DNA from: Apis mellifera
Taxonomy: Eukaryota > Arthropoda > Insecta > Hymenoptera > Apidae
NCBI RefSeq assembly: GCF_003254395.2
Contig: NC_037640.1
Span: forward strand, 2,629,501-2,693,500
DNA length: 64,000 nucleotides
Reading direction: 5' to 3'
Made by a program: the position numbers and the translations under genes. Below, in pieces: positions 13,049 to 25,800 of this stretch (its first letter is position 1; every line of letters starts with the position of its first letter). The notes below the pieces were generated by a model. That model saw only the letters and a program-made list of their open reading frames with translations. It was not told where the DNA came from and made no database searches.

Positions 13049-15879
13049 TTTCGAGCGGCGAAAATTTAAGCTGAAACGGGAAATCGTGATAAATCGTGAT
13101 AAATTCGCCGAAATCCATCGATTTCGAGGTAAAATTTCATTGCGATTGATATCGTTGAAGTGCCAATCACGAACTTTTTCTCTCCTCTATGCAATAAATA
13201 CACGGGGAGAATTTGTTGTTAACAACTATCGATAATATTTCGATCGTTGCATCGAATATTGAGATGCATTTAAAATGTATTTAAAAGTTCGAAGAATTTT
13301 TTCGAATATTCGATCGATACGAATTGGATGATATATTTTTGTTTTTTCTCTAAAACATTTCTAACAATAAATGTTAAACTAATCATTTCAAGCTCATAGA
13401 ATATTTCGTACATCGCCAAAAACGTTTTATGAAAGAAAAAATTTATGTACTTTTTGATCACAGAAATCATACGTGAAAACTATCAATAGACAAAGAAAAT
13501 TTGGAAAAGAAATTTTTTTTTAAAGAAAAAAATTATATAAATATTAAATAAATTTTATAAAAGTCACGAAAAAAAACTTTTCTTTTATACTCTCTATTTT
13601 TAGTTTCGAGGACAATTGTCCAAATTTAACAATTATAATAATGTAAAAGAGAACCTGAAAAGAATGATAATTGAATGAGAAACACGAATATTGTGGAAAC
13701 TTTTTCGGAAGTGCTTCATTGTAATTAAGCACAGAAATTTGCAATTTTAAATGTAATCCACTACAAAATCTAATTTCAACTCTCAACAATCATTTGCAGC
13801 TGTTTATGGAACAGCATTGAATGAGTTTTATAAATAGTTCTCTTTTATATTCTTTTATCATATATAAAGAAGTAAAAACTTTTTTAATTATCTAATATTA
13901 AACCATTAATAAAATTTGATATGCACTTACATAGAATATTTTTAAAATTTCAAATAATAAAAATATGCATATTAGATTCAAATCTTGAATTGATAATATT
14001 ATAACTAGATTGTAAATATTTATATGTAAATATCAAATTTAAATGTATATAAATATGTAGAATATACATGAAATGCAAAAAATACAAAAACACAAAGACA
14101 TAAAATATTATATATATAATTGTAGAAAAATTATAACAACTATAAGACAACTTTAACCTTATACAATTATTATTATATAAAATATTATTATTCATAACAA
14201 AAAATAATTATGATATGAAATTTAAAATTGAATTGAATCTAATATGTATTAATACATTTATTATTTGATTAATTTATTCGATCACGTTCGATCACTTTTT
14301 TCGTAATCACATTTTCATATTGAATATTTCACTAACTTTTATAAAAATATTATATATCATTTTGATACTTGTATTATAAAATAATTATAATAGTTTCGAA
14401 ATTTAAAATACTTTATAATCTTTTAATATTTTTGTATATGTATATATAATAGAAGAACGAAGGATGATAACCTAAAAATTCAATTTTTTTATATTTATTC
14501 TGCCACTAGAATAAATAAAAATCCCTCCTTTTAAAATATATCTCAAAGAATATCTAAAGAACATGCACAATCGTTTCTAGAAATTCTGAACAAGCGAATT
14601 TAAAATTGGAATAGATGTACGTAGATTAATGCATATTATCGATAGACCATCGAACAACGGAAAATAGAGAACAAAGCACGATTCTCATCCAAACCGCTCA
14701 GTGTTGTGAATTATCAATGAAATTGACTATCGAAAGTCGATACGTCAGTACGAAAACTTTCAGAATGATAGTTTGAACGAGAAATAGTTGGCAAAATTGC
14801 TTCTACGAAAAAAGAATATGAAACAGTGATTTCATGCACGTAGAAACGCAACGACAAAGCATTCCGCCATAATCGCAAACGGTATAATCGATTAACTAAC
14901 ATCGAATATTGTCTCTTATTTAACATTAAAACAGATTTCTTATCCCTTTTTCTATATCTAATAATAACGTAATAAGAAATAAATGTTCTCATACCTTCGT
15001 GTTTTAACTGATAGACAATTTATACGTTGTAAATTGACCACATTCTGCACATTTCTTTCGACACTAAATCCTCTGGTCGTTCCATCGATCGAACTCTCTG
15101 CAACTTCACTCGAATGCGAAAAATCGATTTATTAATAGGAACTGACCGTTGAATATTTCGAAAGTTTTTCGAATAAATCAATGGATAGTTTGTAGACACA
15201 TCACGATTAATGTCTTAAAAGTTTTTTATGAACCAAATTTCTTCGATTTATTCATTCAAATATTAACGTTATCGATGATGGATAAATTTCTTTTAATATT
15301 ATATTTCTCTAATATATTACAACAATGGCAGAGAACGGTTTCACTGATTTGCACTTAAAATCGATCTTATACGTATTTTGGATTTTAGATCGTTCAAATT
15401 CACGACAATGTGCACATGTCTTCGATTAATCAAGTGAACGCGATATCGCGGGAAGATCGAAAAGGATATATTGATTTCTTGTCACTGGCTTGACGACGTG
15501 CCATGTCCGTGTATCTAAGAAAGTTTGTCGATCCTGAAGTTTGTCGATCTTGTTCTTTCGAGTCGAGTCACGTTCGAGTTCTTCTCGAGATGCTTCTTCA
15601 CGATCGAATTTTCCGTATCGCGTAGTTTGTCTTATCCACAGACGATTGATCGTATCACCTTTCGTCTTTGAATCTATATTTCACGAGCTAAAATTATTAA
15701 AGAGATTCATTATTACGTATATACGATTACAAGTTTAATTTATTTCGCGAACGTTTCGATCGTTTTTAAACACGTGTTAAAGTTTCGAAATAATTATTTG
15801 ATAAACAAAAGTTATAGTTTATTTTGATTTATCTTTTAGTTTAATTATCAGGATTTCAAGAACACTTGTCTAGGAATAA

Positions 15880-16270
15880 CGTCGATATATCTAGGAATAA
15901 CACGAAACCTCGTGTCCTTTTGCCGAGGACTGAACAACTCGCGTTTCGCGTGCTTGATCTGCGACGCCTTTAGGCCGACTGCTTGTGAAAATGCGACTTG
16001 CTGCGCGCCACGTTTTCTGCGCATGCACCACCATCTTTTCGATACTCTTCTTTATGCGTTTTCGATTCTACGACAGATTGTGAATTTTTGATTAATTTAT
16101 CTTTGTTCGGTTACTTTGATCGTGCTTTGATGTGTTCTTTGAAGTGTTAAAGTGAAAGTACATTAAAATTCTCAAGTTGCTCTTAGAAGAATAATTTTGT
16201 GGTGGAAGCTGAGATGAGAATGAAAGTCACTGTTGGATGATTACCCTTACCATGGTCTTCAAATGTAAGT
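15880..16270 (+). promoter_or_regulatory. CpG-rich promoter-like stretch with candidate first exon
   Basis: CpG-rich and GC-richer than its surroundings, with a TGCGCATGCA site (16018-16027) matching the NRF-1/ewg consensus. It is followed by a nine-codon upstream frame (16214-16240), then ATG at 16252 in a good context (ACCATGG). The frame reads M-V-F-K and one further base before a perfect GTAAGT donor at 16265. No matching downstream coding exon was found on the plus strand, so this could be the start of a long-intron gene, a non-coding RNA, or chance. Confidence 0.3.
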
Positions 16271-16282
16271 AACTTTTAAAAA

Positions 16283-16640
16283 TTTTGGGGATAGATTTTA
16301 GAATAAAACTCTGAAAAACTGCTTTTGAGAGTAATTTTTTATTAGAATATGAATATTGATTAATTTTTCATACATGAACATTAATTTTATCGAGAATGAA
16401 GTTTCGATCAGTTATTGGTAGTCTTGATATAGCGTTCGTGCAAGAAATAATTTTCAAAACTTTTGCGAATAAATTTAAGAATAAAACTCTCAAAAGTTGC
16501 TGTAGAGAGTAATTTTTCGTTAGTAAACATCGCGCTGAAAGTAAAATTTATTGAACAATATCTGCTAGTGAAAAATAATTCTTAACAATTTTACGAATAA
16601 ATTTGAAAATGAAACTATCGAGAGTTTGGTTAAGAGTTAG
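16283..16640. repeat. degenerate repeat, about 3 partial copies
   Basis: A roughly 60-base segment (gAATAAAtTT.aGAATaAAACTCTc.AAA..TGct...GAGAGTAATTTTT) appears near 16290, 16465 and 16590, each time more diverged. It starts just after the candidate splice donor at 16265. Confidence 0.5.
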
Positions 16641-19600
16641 GTTAGATTACAGTTATTTCGCAATAATGAATATTGTACCGAATGTGTTATTATCATTTAG
16701 ATTATAAAAAAATTAAATTATTTCAATTACTTTTTATTTTTATACAAAATAAAAAATAATGCCAATTTTATGAAATTCACGATTGAAAATTGAAAATTCT
16801 TTTTCAATATTTTTTACTTTCTAGAAATGATTTTTGTAGGTTATGATGTACATATTCATATACATATAATTCTTCAAAAATATAATATAATACGTAAAAA
16901 TACGTAATTATAAATATAATCCGACATTCAATCTTAAATTTCAATCAATATTTTTTATATTTTCATCGTATTTGTTTGCCTCTGTTATAAAAATAATAAT
17001 AAAACTTTCTTCATTAAAAATGAAAATTATTTCGGATTCTTTTTTTATTTCTCTCAGTTTTTTTTCGAATTTCACTTTCGAAATAACGCTTTAGCTCACT
17101 TTGATACTTTGTAACAATGTAACGATTGTCTGTTGGATGTACTCATAATCGAGAGGCCAAAGATAATAGCCAAAAGCTTGAAGACTTTCCGCTTCCGTAG
17201 CTCGTTAAGCAGTCCTTGCTCCAGTAACTTTTCGAGACTAGGTCTCTGTTCATATATCATACACACGATTTTGCTCTAATTATTTCACGAGGACGAACAT
17301 TTTAATGCGATTTCACAGAAATGATGGATGCAGTTCAAGTGCATTGGACTTTGTATACCGTCATTATTACACGTCTCTTCCTACGTATTCGTCATGCTAA
17401 AATCGCATATATAAGTTTACAAATCTTTTTAAAATATATAATTAGATCTTTGAAATTGGCAAAGTTATAATGTAATCAAAATTATAATTCAAGACAAATA
17501 AATTTTTTTTTTAATTTCAATTTGTCATTCAGGCTCTTGTTGCATCCAATAAGTGAAATTCATCTAAATTATTAACGTTTTGATCTTGTTAGATAATAGA
17601 TTGCATAATGAATTAAAAAGATGCAGATGAGATCTATTAAACATACCAAAGAAATGAAAAAAACTTGGGTCAGGAGTAATATTCTTATTCGTTCCTCATA
17701 CATATTTCTATTTACTGATGTATCTTTTTTAATCACAATATTTTGAAATACACGAGATATCTCTCTGCTATTCCAGAAATGTTTTTCTTCGTCGAGATAC
17801 AAAGATAAAGAGCAATATACGTAAAACTCGCTCGAATCGCATTAAGATTTCCACGATAAAATGTACGTTTAATAGATTACTTGATAAACTTTATACTTAT
17901 AGTTTAAGACAGAGTAAGCTAAAGAGAAGCTAGATGAAATTTTATAGAATCACTTTATTGGCCAATATTAACATCTCTGTGTATCGTAATAAAGAATCAA
18001 AATATTCTGAATTATAGATAATATAGATTTCAGTCTGATCTCTTTTAGATTAAAATTTTTATTTGTGACCAAAAGAATTTTAAAGAATTCATTCCAAATT
18101 ATTATTGAATGATGATCGAATATCAATATCACTTTTAATATATTCTCGATACAAAGATTTATCTTGCACATTCATAAAACATTATTCGCAAATTAAATTT
18201 GTAAATTACGATTAACCCGCTAGCACTATCGATTCACTATTAATCACAATACCATAGAATTTCAATATCTTTAATCGTTAAAATTCGTAATTTATTCTTA
18301 CCTATATATACGATCCTTGATCCCATCACGTATTCTCTACCGAAAAAGCTAATTAACCACAAACAATAGACGCGTGCATGTTAAACAGGCAGGAACGGAG
18401 CAACGATTGATGATTAGGGTAGGGTATTATCGATTCCGTTAACGATGCGAGCCCAACTCTTCAGGATCACGTAATCGTCTGCCCGTCTTTCGCTCGCATA
18501 GCGAACTTAATCGAATGAATTCGCTCGCGTGACAATATGAAAGCGACCGCATATCTATAGCGAACCACGCTTCTCTGTATGCATGTATACCGCGAAATCA
18601 CTTGGAACGATAGTATCTAATGCGGTGCTTGTAACGTCGAATTCGTCTTGAATATTCGCTTTCGATGAATGGAGATCGTGCTACGTATATATTTCTATGG
18701 AAACTAAACGTTCGACAAATATTACCGATCGAGAAGTTTCGATACTGAAAATTGAATCCGATTGACTCGATCGGTAACAAACGTCTTTATTCGATATATT
18801 TAATTTTCGAAGTCTTTTTTATTTATTTTTTTAACTGAGTGAAAAAACTTTTTGATAATTTTTTGGTAAATAGAAATTACAGGATAGGATATTAAGATAC
18901 ACGATATATAGTTTTTTTTTAAATATTTTCATTAATTAAAATTTATAAATAATAAGAAATATATACATATAATATATTTTTAAAGTGTAAATAATTGATC
19001 CTTTCATTCACAATTCGAATCCAATCAAATAAAGTTCGAATCTATTTACAAGATGACCAGTAAAATTGATTTGATAGTCGAAAGTTTCCACCTTGATAAA
19101 CGTAGCACGAAAAATTAATGACTCTACGAACTGGGACAAGTCCATACTTGTCCAGATCCTAATTTCGAAATCAAAGAAACTCGAAGAAGAAATTTCGAAT
19201 TCAATTCTGACGAGGAACACTTTAGACGCTATAGATGCGCATACACGGTAAATTGAATACCGTGCAATGCATGCTCTCGCTCACGTATTAGCATTAGGTC
19301 ACTGTTGAGAGCCTACCTATAGCGATTAACCGTATCTATTTGCTCGAATACAAATTTCGAAACGCGATCCTGCTTCATTTGCATTCCGTTCTATTAACGA
19401 GTCACACACGCGTGCAATCATGAATTCGTGATCTTCCATCAAAACTCATCATCACACGTCGATATGTCGATTATTGACTCGAGATATTTATCAAAGAAAC
19501 TCTCTCTCCAAAACCAGATAAAGATATCTCTTTAAAAAGGACGCGAAAAAGATTGACAATTCGAACTTTGGAACATTCCAAAAGGATAGATAAAAGTTTT

Positions 19601-22600
19601 CTTTGAATTCAACTTCTTCTGATAAGCGTATCTTTATCACTGGATCAACTTGTAGCTAACAATATTCTGCTGTAAGGGATGAAATTCTGGAGAGTTGCGG
19701 AAGAAGGGAAGGATTGGAGGACGAGGAGGAGGAGGAGGGGAAGAGGTTTGGTGGCGTGGCGCATGCGACAAATTATGCAAGTGCGAGACAACCGAGTCTC
19801 GTTGCGATAATCGTGTGAACAGGACATTATATGGGCGGGTAATTGACGGGACGTTAATTGTATTACTAATCGTGTGCTTCCGTGCCACGAATCGGCGTGC
19901 AAAGATCTTGTGGAGATATCATTGGAATTATTATTTCTTCTTGTAGTTTTTCTTTTCATCACGAAACAAAAGTGTGTAGATTATATATTTAATTCAAACG
20001 AATTTGCAATTGGAATTATAAAGTTTTTGTATCGGATTGTATTGGAAGGAAAAAGTTATTTTATAAATATATTCAGAGAGATGATATTTGCTTTTGAGAA
20101 TTATTTATTTATTTTTTTTTCGATAATGGACTCTTGTTACGTCGAAAGTGAGAGAGAGAGTCGAAGAAGTGAAAAGTCCACTTGTGAAAAGTGCATTGGA
20201 AGGAAATTCTATGTGAAATCCGTGTTTAAATTTTTTTAATCAGTATATACGTGTATACATGTGTGTGTAGTAATTTATTATTAACAAATTTCTTTTGTTA
20301 TCTTTATTTTTTTATCACGTGTACAAGAAGATGAAAATTATACATAAAAATATTTTTTATTGAAAGGTCAGCAAATTGTATATACGTTTTTTTGTATTTA
20401 TAATGGCACAAAACCTTAAATGAAAATGGTCACGCGAAACGATTTCTCCATTATTAGCCCTTTATTTGAAACATCAATCAAAGTTCGTGGTTTTTAGTAA
20501 ACAAGAAATATCTTGTAAAAACATTTTTCCATCCTGCTAATATTTTTCCACTCGCAAACAATTGTCGATATGGATATTTCTCTTTTGTCAAAAATTGTTT
20601 CAACAATTGTTATCTTTTGCTTGTTTCAAAAAAAAAAGTAATTGATAAATAATAAATTTCGAACCAGGAAGTAAACCAAAAAGTAATTAAATAAATTTTC
20701 TCGTTTTTATTTCAAACAAAGGTTTATAAAAACCTTTAAATTATTGCTAATCAATGAACTATTAAAGGTAAACGAAAAAGTTCTGTCACAACAACAACAA
20801 AAAAATATACAAGAAATATAATAATAATCCAAAAGAGAATGAGAATTGAACAAGTTTTCAGTTTGTAATATTTTTTTTTTTAAATATTTTATGATTTTAT
20901 TATAATATAACAATTTTAATTGTAAGTATAATCCACTACCTTCAATTTTAACACATTTTTCTTTCTTTCTTTTACCATGAAAAAAAGAAAAGACAGAATT
21001 TACTCGCTTACCTTTACAGCATCGTATCAATATAATCGATATGTCGAGCAAATATCAGCTTATCTTCTCCCCCATCCAATTATATTCTTCTCTCTGATAT
21101 ATAAAAATGATGACAAAACTTGTTTCCCATTTATTTCCCTTCCTTGTCACACACATTTCATACAAAATACTTGACGCGTGATATTAAAACGTTTAACATT
21201 TTTTCTTTTTTTGTAAACGTTTCTCTCAATTCTCTTCCATCCAAATAATATTTCCATCCCAAATGGGAACACACTCGATATCTATATTTAAATATTACAG
21301 TTATCCGAAATTTCATCTCGTCTCGTGCATATTTTCAATTTCATCTTTCTCCATTTAAATTGGCCAAGCGAAACCAGCGGGCACAGAAACTTGGCACAGA
21401 TTCCTCGCTCTTCCTTCCTTCCTTCCTTCCTTTCTCCCCCTCGATTCGCCGTTTGTCGAAGTCCGAGTTTTCTTATTTGTTTCCATTGTAAACATTCGCG
21501 CATCTGTTCGAGATGAACGATATATAAACGCCGTTTGAATACTATAAAATAAGACCAAGACCTATTGTCCCAGAGAAAATGTTTTACGAGAAAACTTGGC
21601 GACGCGGAACGTGGAAAACGAAACAAGGGAGCGCGTCGTTAAAACACTTTGCCTTTTTTCCCCATAAAAGTATTTTGCCTTTGAACCGTTATAACAAAAG
21701 ACATAATCACTCTTGTGTCTCGTTTGATTTATGCTCCGGAATAAACATCGCTCTAATGGTTAATTTTTTTCCTTTTCAATTTCAGCAATAAAATTTTTCT
21801 TGAACAAATAATTCGATCGAGAAAAGTTGGAAAGATATATTTTTTTTATTTAAATCCGTATTAAATGGATTTTAATTTAAAGGTGTCGAAATTTCTTCTT
21901 CCTAGATTTTAATGAGATCTTGTTCTGACACATAAAAGTTAAATTATAATATCAATTATAATCTCGATACTTTAAATCTAATCTGATATTTATATATCAT
22001 TTTATAAAATATTTACAAAAGAAAGAAGGTAGATAGTTTATCTCTTTAAAAGCGAATTTAATCCAAGCATAAGATTGATCTACATCTTGGATATTTGGTG
22101 TGCATACAGAATGATCAAAACATCCCTCAGGCGCTGTCAAAATTTAACCAAACCTAAACCTAATTATATCGTGCACTGTCGACGATATTCTCAAAAGAGA
22201 ATTGAGAATTCTAAATATTTTATTAACTGAAATTTGAAATCATATAAAAAAAAACAATATTTTTCCAAGTTTCCTCGAATCTAAAATTCTATCCCTAGAC
22301 AAACTTTTCAAACGATCTAATTATCGATTAAAGAATTTCGAAAAAAAAGATCCTTCTTAATTAATAAAGGATCAAAGTCAGTCGAGATTATCCCAATCAT
22401 CCCTCTTTTCAAAATTCAATGGCGAAGTGTTTATTATTTTCTTCTCCTCGTTGGAAGCTCCTCGATCAAACTCTCGATCAATTGATTCAGAGACGATGAA
22501 TACTTGGGGATACCAAGAAGGGAGCCAAGGATTAAGTATATATTCAATCGCACAATTCGAAACTCGTCAAATCGACATTGTCCAGAGATAAACGTATCCC

Positions 22601-22641
22601 ATCACGAGGATAATTCACCCTTGGCCCTTGGAGAGTTCACG
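16641..22641. other. non-coding stretch between the candidate exon and the NRF-6-like 3' end
   Basis: GC-richer islands at about 18380-18620, 19200-19440 and 19690-19920 alternate with AT-rich DNA. Short frames overlap on both strands without a family match. A (TTCC)n run near 21411 gives Lys/Glu/Gly-rich or Ser/Phe-rich frames that are artefacts. Confidence 0.5.
19759..19767. promoter_or_regulatory. NRF-1/ewg-like site GCGCATGCG
   Basis: Nine-base match to the GCGCATGCG core, in a GC-richer island (about 19690-19910) with no convincing reading frame. Confidence 0.35.
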
Positions 22642-22647
22642 TTTATT
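22642..22647 (-). promoter_or_regulatory. candidate poly(A) signal AATAAA of the NRF-6-like gene
   Basis: AATAAA on the minus strand, 119 bases past the TAG stop. It is the first perfect match found downstream of the stop and would give a short 3' UTR of about 140-150 nt. AATAAA is common by chance in such AT-rich DNA. Confidence 0.4.
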
Positions 22648-22765
22648 ATATTTTCTGCGGGGAAAATTGATCTAATTGATGCCAATCTCCATACACAATG
22701 ATCCATAAAAGCGTTTCCATTTACTCACTGTCGATGGCACTCTCTCTCTCTTCCACCTCATCCTT

Positions 22766-22891
22766 CTACCTCGCCCTCTTCTTCGAGATGAAAGCGATTT
22801 TCAACAGATTGACCACCGGCGCCTCGAACGCGATCGAGATGCAGAACGACATCAAGTAGGAGGCGACCAGATTGCCAAAGTATAGAATCAG
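22766..22891 (-). CDS. NRF-6-like gene, terminal coding exon 12
   Basis: Residues 771-811 and TAG stop. Acceptor TTTTTCAAG, phase 0. It encodes the last membrane helix (YFGNLVASYLMSFCISIAF) and the canonical FEAPVVNLLK end of NRF-6 proteins, followed by a short basic tail (KKRAR). The tail places the C terminus next to the membrane, probably in the cytoplasm. Confidence 0.95.
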   Translation of the reverse strand: MILYFGNLVASYLMSFCISIAFEAPVVNLLKIAFISKKRAR

Positions 22892-25800
22892 CTTGAAAAA
22901 CAAAAACAAGTATAAAAAAGGAAACGATACTCTTCTCATTAAAAAACCTCTTCCAAAATTTTACTTCTTCACTCACCACAATGTCGTTGTGCAAATGCAA
23001 CGGGCCGTCCATCTGGCTGGCTGTGATCAACATGATGATAGGATGCACCAAGTAGGCGCAGTAAGTGAGCCTCGATAGCGGATATATCAGCCTGAGCGAC
23101 AACAGGCTGTCGATCATTGTGGCCGAGCCGGTGCAGCATTGAATCACGATGAACGATACACCGATCGCCCATGCGGTGTGCCCTAAGGCGGCGTACACGG
23201 AACTCAATGGCACGGTTAAATTTCCGGGATACAGGCCGTAAACAACCGAGAACATTATGCCCGTGGACAACGCCCAGCCGATCAACCGCGCGATCTGGAA
23301 CAGTTCGTTCAAAATCCATTCCTTCGATTCGAATCCCCTTTTTTTTTAAATAAATAGATTCGAACAGAGAGTATAATCTTAGAGAAATAGTGTGTGTGTG
23401 TGGATAAGCAATTACTTACCAAAGGCAGTTTCAATTTGCAATTCGTCTTGAACAGTATATAACCGGTGATAATCCCTACGAAGTAGGGGCCGGCTCTTAG
23501 CCATGGTTTATCGTACAGCTCGTCGAAAAGGGCGAACGGTTCTTGAATTCTAAATAAGGGGGAACGTATGAAAGAATTTGGTATTAAAATCGATCGAATT
23601 TAATCATCCTGATAAAGATTTTGATGAAGATTTTTTATACAGATATATTACATAAAATCGTCATGTTTTGCTGAATGCTACTGTTGGATTGATAAATAGA
23701 CGAATATTACGAATGTTTATGGTGTAATTAGAATTATTCGTGAATCCATTTACACGATTCGAAGATTAGAAACAACTGTATTCTCAGATTATTTAATTAC
23801 CTGGCAATGTAATCGTTGGAGTAAGCCATGGAGAAGGTGGTGAACCACGAGGAGACGACTAGCAGTAAAATCACCGCCACTACGGTCTTCAAGTATCTGA
23901 TGGAGAGTAGCAAGAGAAGTATACCAAGGACATAGAACTGGGTGTCGTTCGCCATGTACCAGCTCCACAACATACACTGGAAAGTTGTTGATCAACTTAT
24001 TCGTAGGATAATTGAACGAGTCCTTTAGCTCGGGTCGATCCGTCGCGTTAGAATATTGGAAAATACTTGGCCGGAGGAAAATCTATAACTCGGCGGGGGA
24101 AACGGTCTGAGGGTTAATGGATCAAACGTCAATCCGCCGGATGGTTTAATCAAGCGGAACCTTGTTGATAAAGTTGTGTACGGCTCTTATACTTGAGAAT
24201 GGGATGAGAGGGGGATGGAACAAAGTTTGTTTCGGATTTATTGGAATGATTGAACGGAAATTCAAGAATTCAATTTTATACCGGGAGATGATTGCTTGAA
24301 TAATAATTCTTCTTATAAATATATGGTAAAATTATTCGAATTTCGATTAATCTCAACGTTGATTCGTTCGAAATTCATACGATATTTTTTTTTTTCTTTA
24401 AAAATTCATTGTATTATTAAGATTTTATTATTTATCTTGCAGTATGCATTACATAAAATCATTTTATATATTATACATTAGGAGATGATTGTTTGAATAA
24501 TAATTCTTCTTATAAAAATAATATAGTAAAATTATTCGAATTTCGATTAATCTCAAGTATGTTGATTTGTTCGAAATTTATGTAATACGATATTTTTTTT
24601 TTTTTTTTTTTCTTTAAGAGTTCGTTGTATTATTAAAATTTTATTATTTATCTTGCACTATTATATTACATTATACTATATATTACATCAAATCATTTTA
24701 GTCAAATTATTCGAATTTCAATTAATCTCAAGTTTGATTGATTGAATTGTACGTTGATTCGTTCGAAATTCATGTAATACGATATTTTTTTTTTTTTCTT
24801 TAAAAGTTCGTTGTATTACTAAAATTTTATTATTTATCTTGCACTATTATATTACATTATACTATATATTACATCAAATCATTTTAATCAAATTATTCAT
24901 AATTTCGATTAATCTTAAGTTTGGTTGATTCGTTCGAAATTCACGTAATACGATAAGATTTTAATAAAATATTAATTAATTTTATCGAAATATAGTAAAA
25001 TTATTCATAATTTCGATTAATCTCAAGTTTGGTTTGATTGGATTGTAGAAACAAGAGTTCGTTTTAAGGAAAATGTAATACAAATGTAAAACAATAACTT
25101 AATCGGCAATTAACCGGCTCTTTTTATCAGCGACGAAATTGGTTTTAGGGCGGTTAGACAATCTACGTTGTCCCACCACTTTGAAACTTTCTTGGGACGG
25201 TAGAATTAATTATCGGAAAACGATCGAGATGCTGACACCTTCCCTGTCTGATAATCTCTCAGTGAATCGTAGTTCTTGATAAAAGAAAGATACAGATGCC
25301 GTATCTTCTTTTTCCCCTCGGCTGTTTCATTATTCCTTGACTCGACTACTTTTACGGTCAAATTACGTTTCACAGTGGAGTGTATATCGTTTAACATAAA
25401 TTAATTTCTCTTCTTAAACGATAATAAATGGATGAACGAAAGATTTATTTTTAATTAATCTGGTAATTAATTAGATATTTTTGACAAAAATATTTTTCAT
25501 TAATCACGTTTTGAAGTATCTATTTTTAGATATATAATCGGAGAATTATTAAATTTTATTTTAAAATAAGGATTTATTTTAAATGATTATAATATAATAT
25601 AATGATAATAATTTTATTTTAAAATGATATAGGGTCATTATCAGGGTTAATAAAATACAGGGCAGAGATAAGTTAAAAGCGAGTGAAAATGACACTTTCA
25701 AAAAGCTATAATAAATTATAACAAGCTATTATATCTTTATAGATATTAAGATTTATAAATCACCCTAACTTTGATTCTTGCATCAATACTCAAATAGTCA

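Larger units (their letters stand above)
11354..15879. other. AT-rich non-coding stretch
   Basis: Very AT-rich, particularly 13500-14560. Short frames are Ile/Tyr/Asn/Lys-rich and fit chance. It contains the CRE at 13041 and a poly(T) run. Confidence 0.55.

Noticed and set aside
23789..23995. Minus-strand frame across exon 9
   Set aside because: Wrong frame; the correct frame, fixed by the flanking exon phases, gives the conserved WSWYMAND motif.
24284..25045. Regular repeat possibly a CRISPR array
   Set aside because: Repeats are long, diverged and contiguous with no unique spacers, in a eukaryotic intron.
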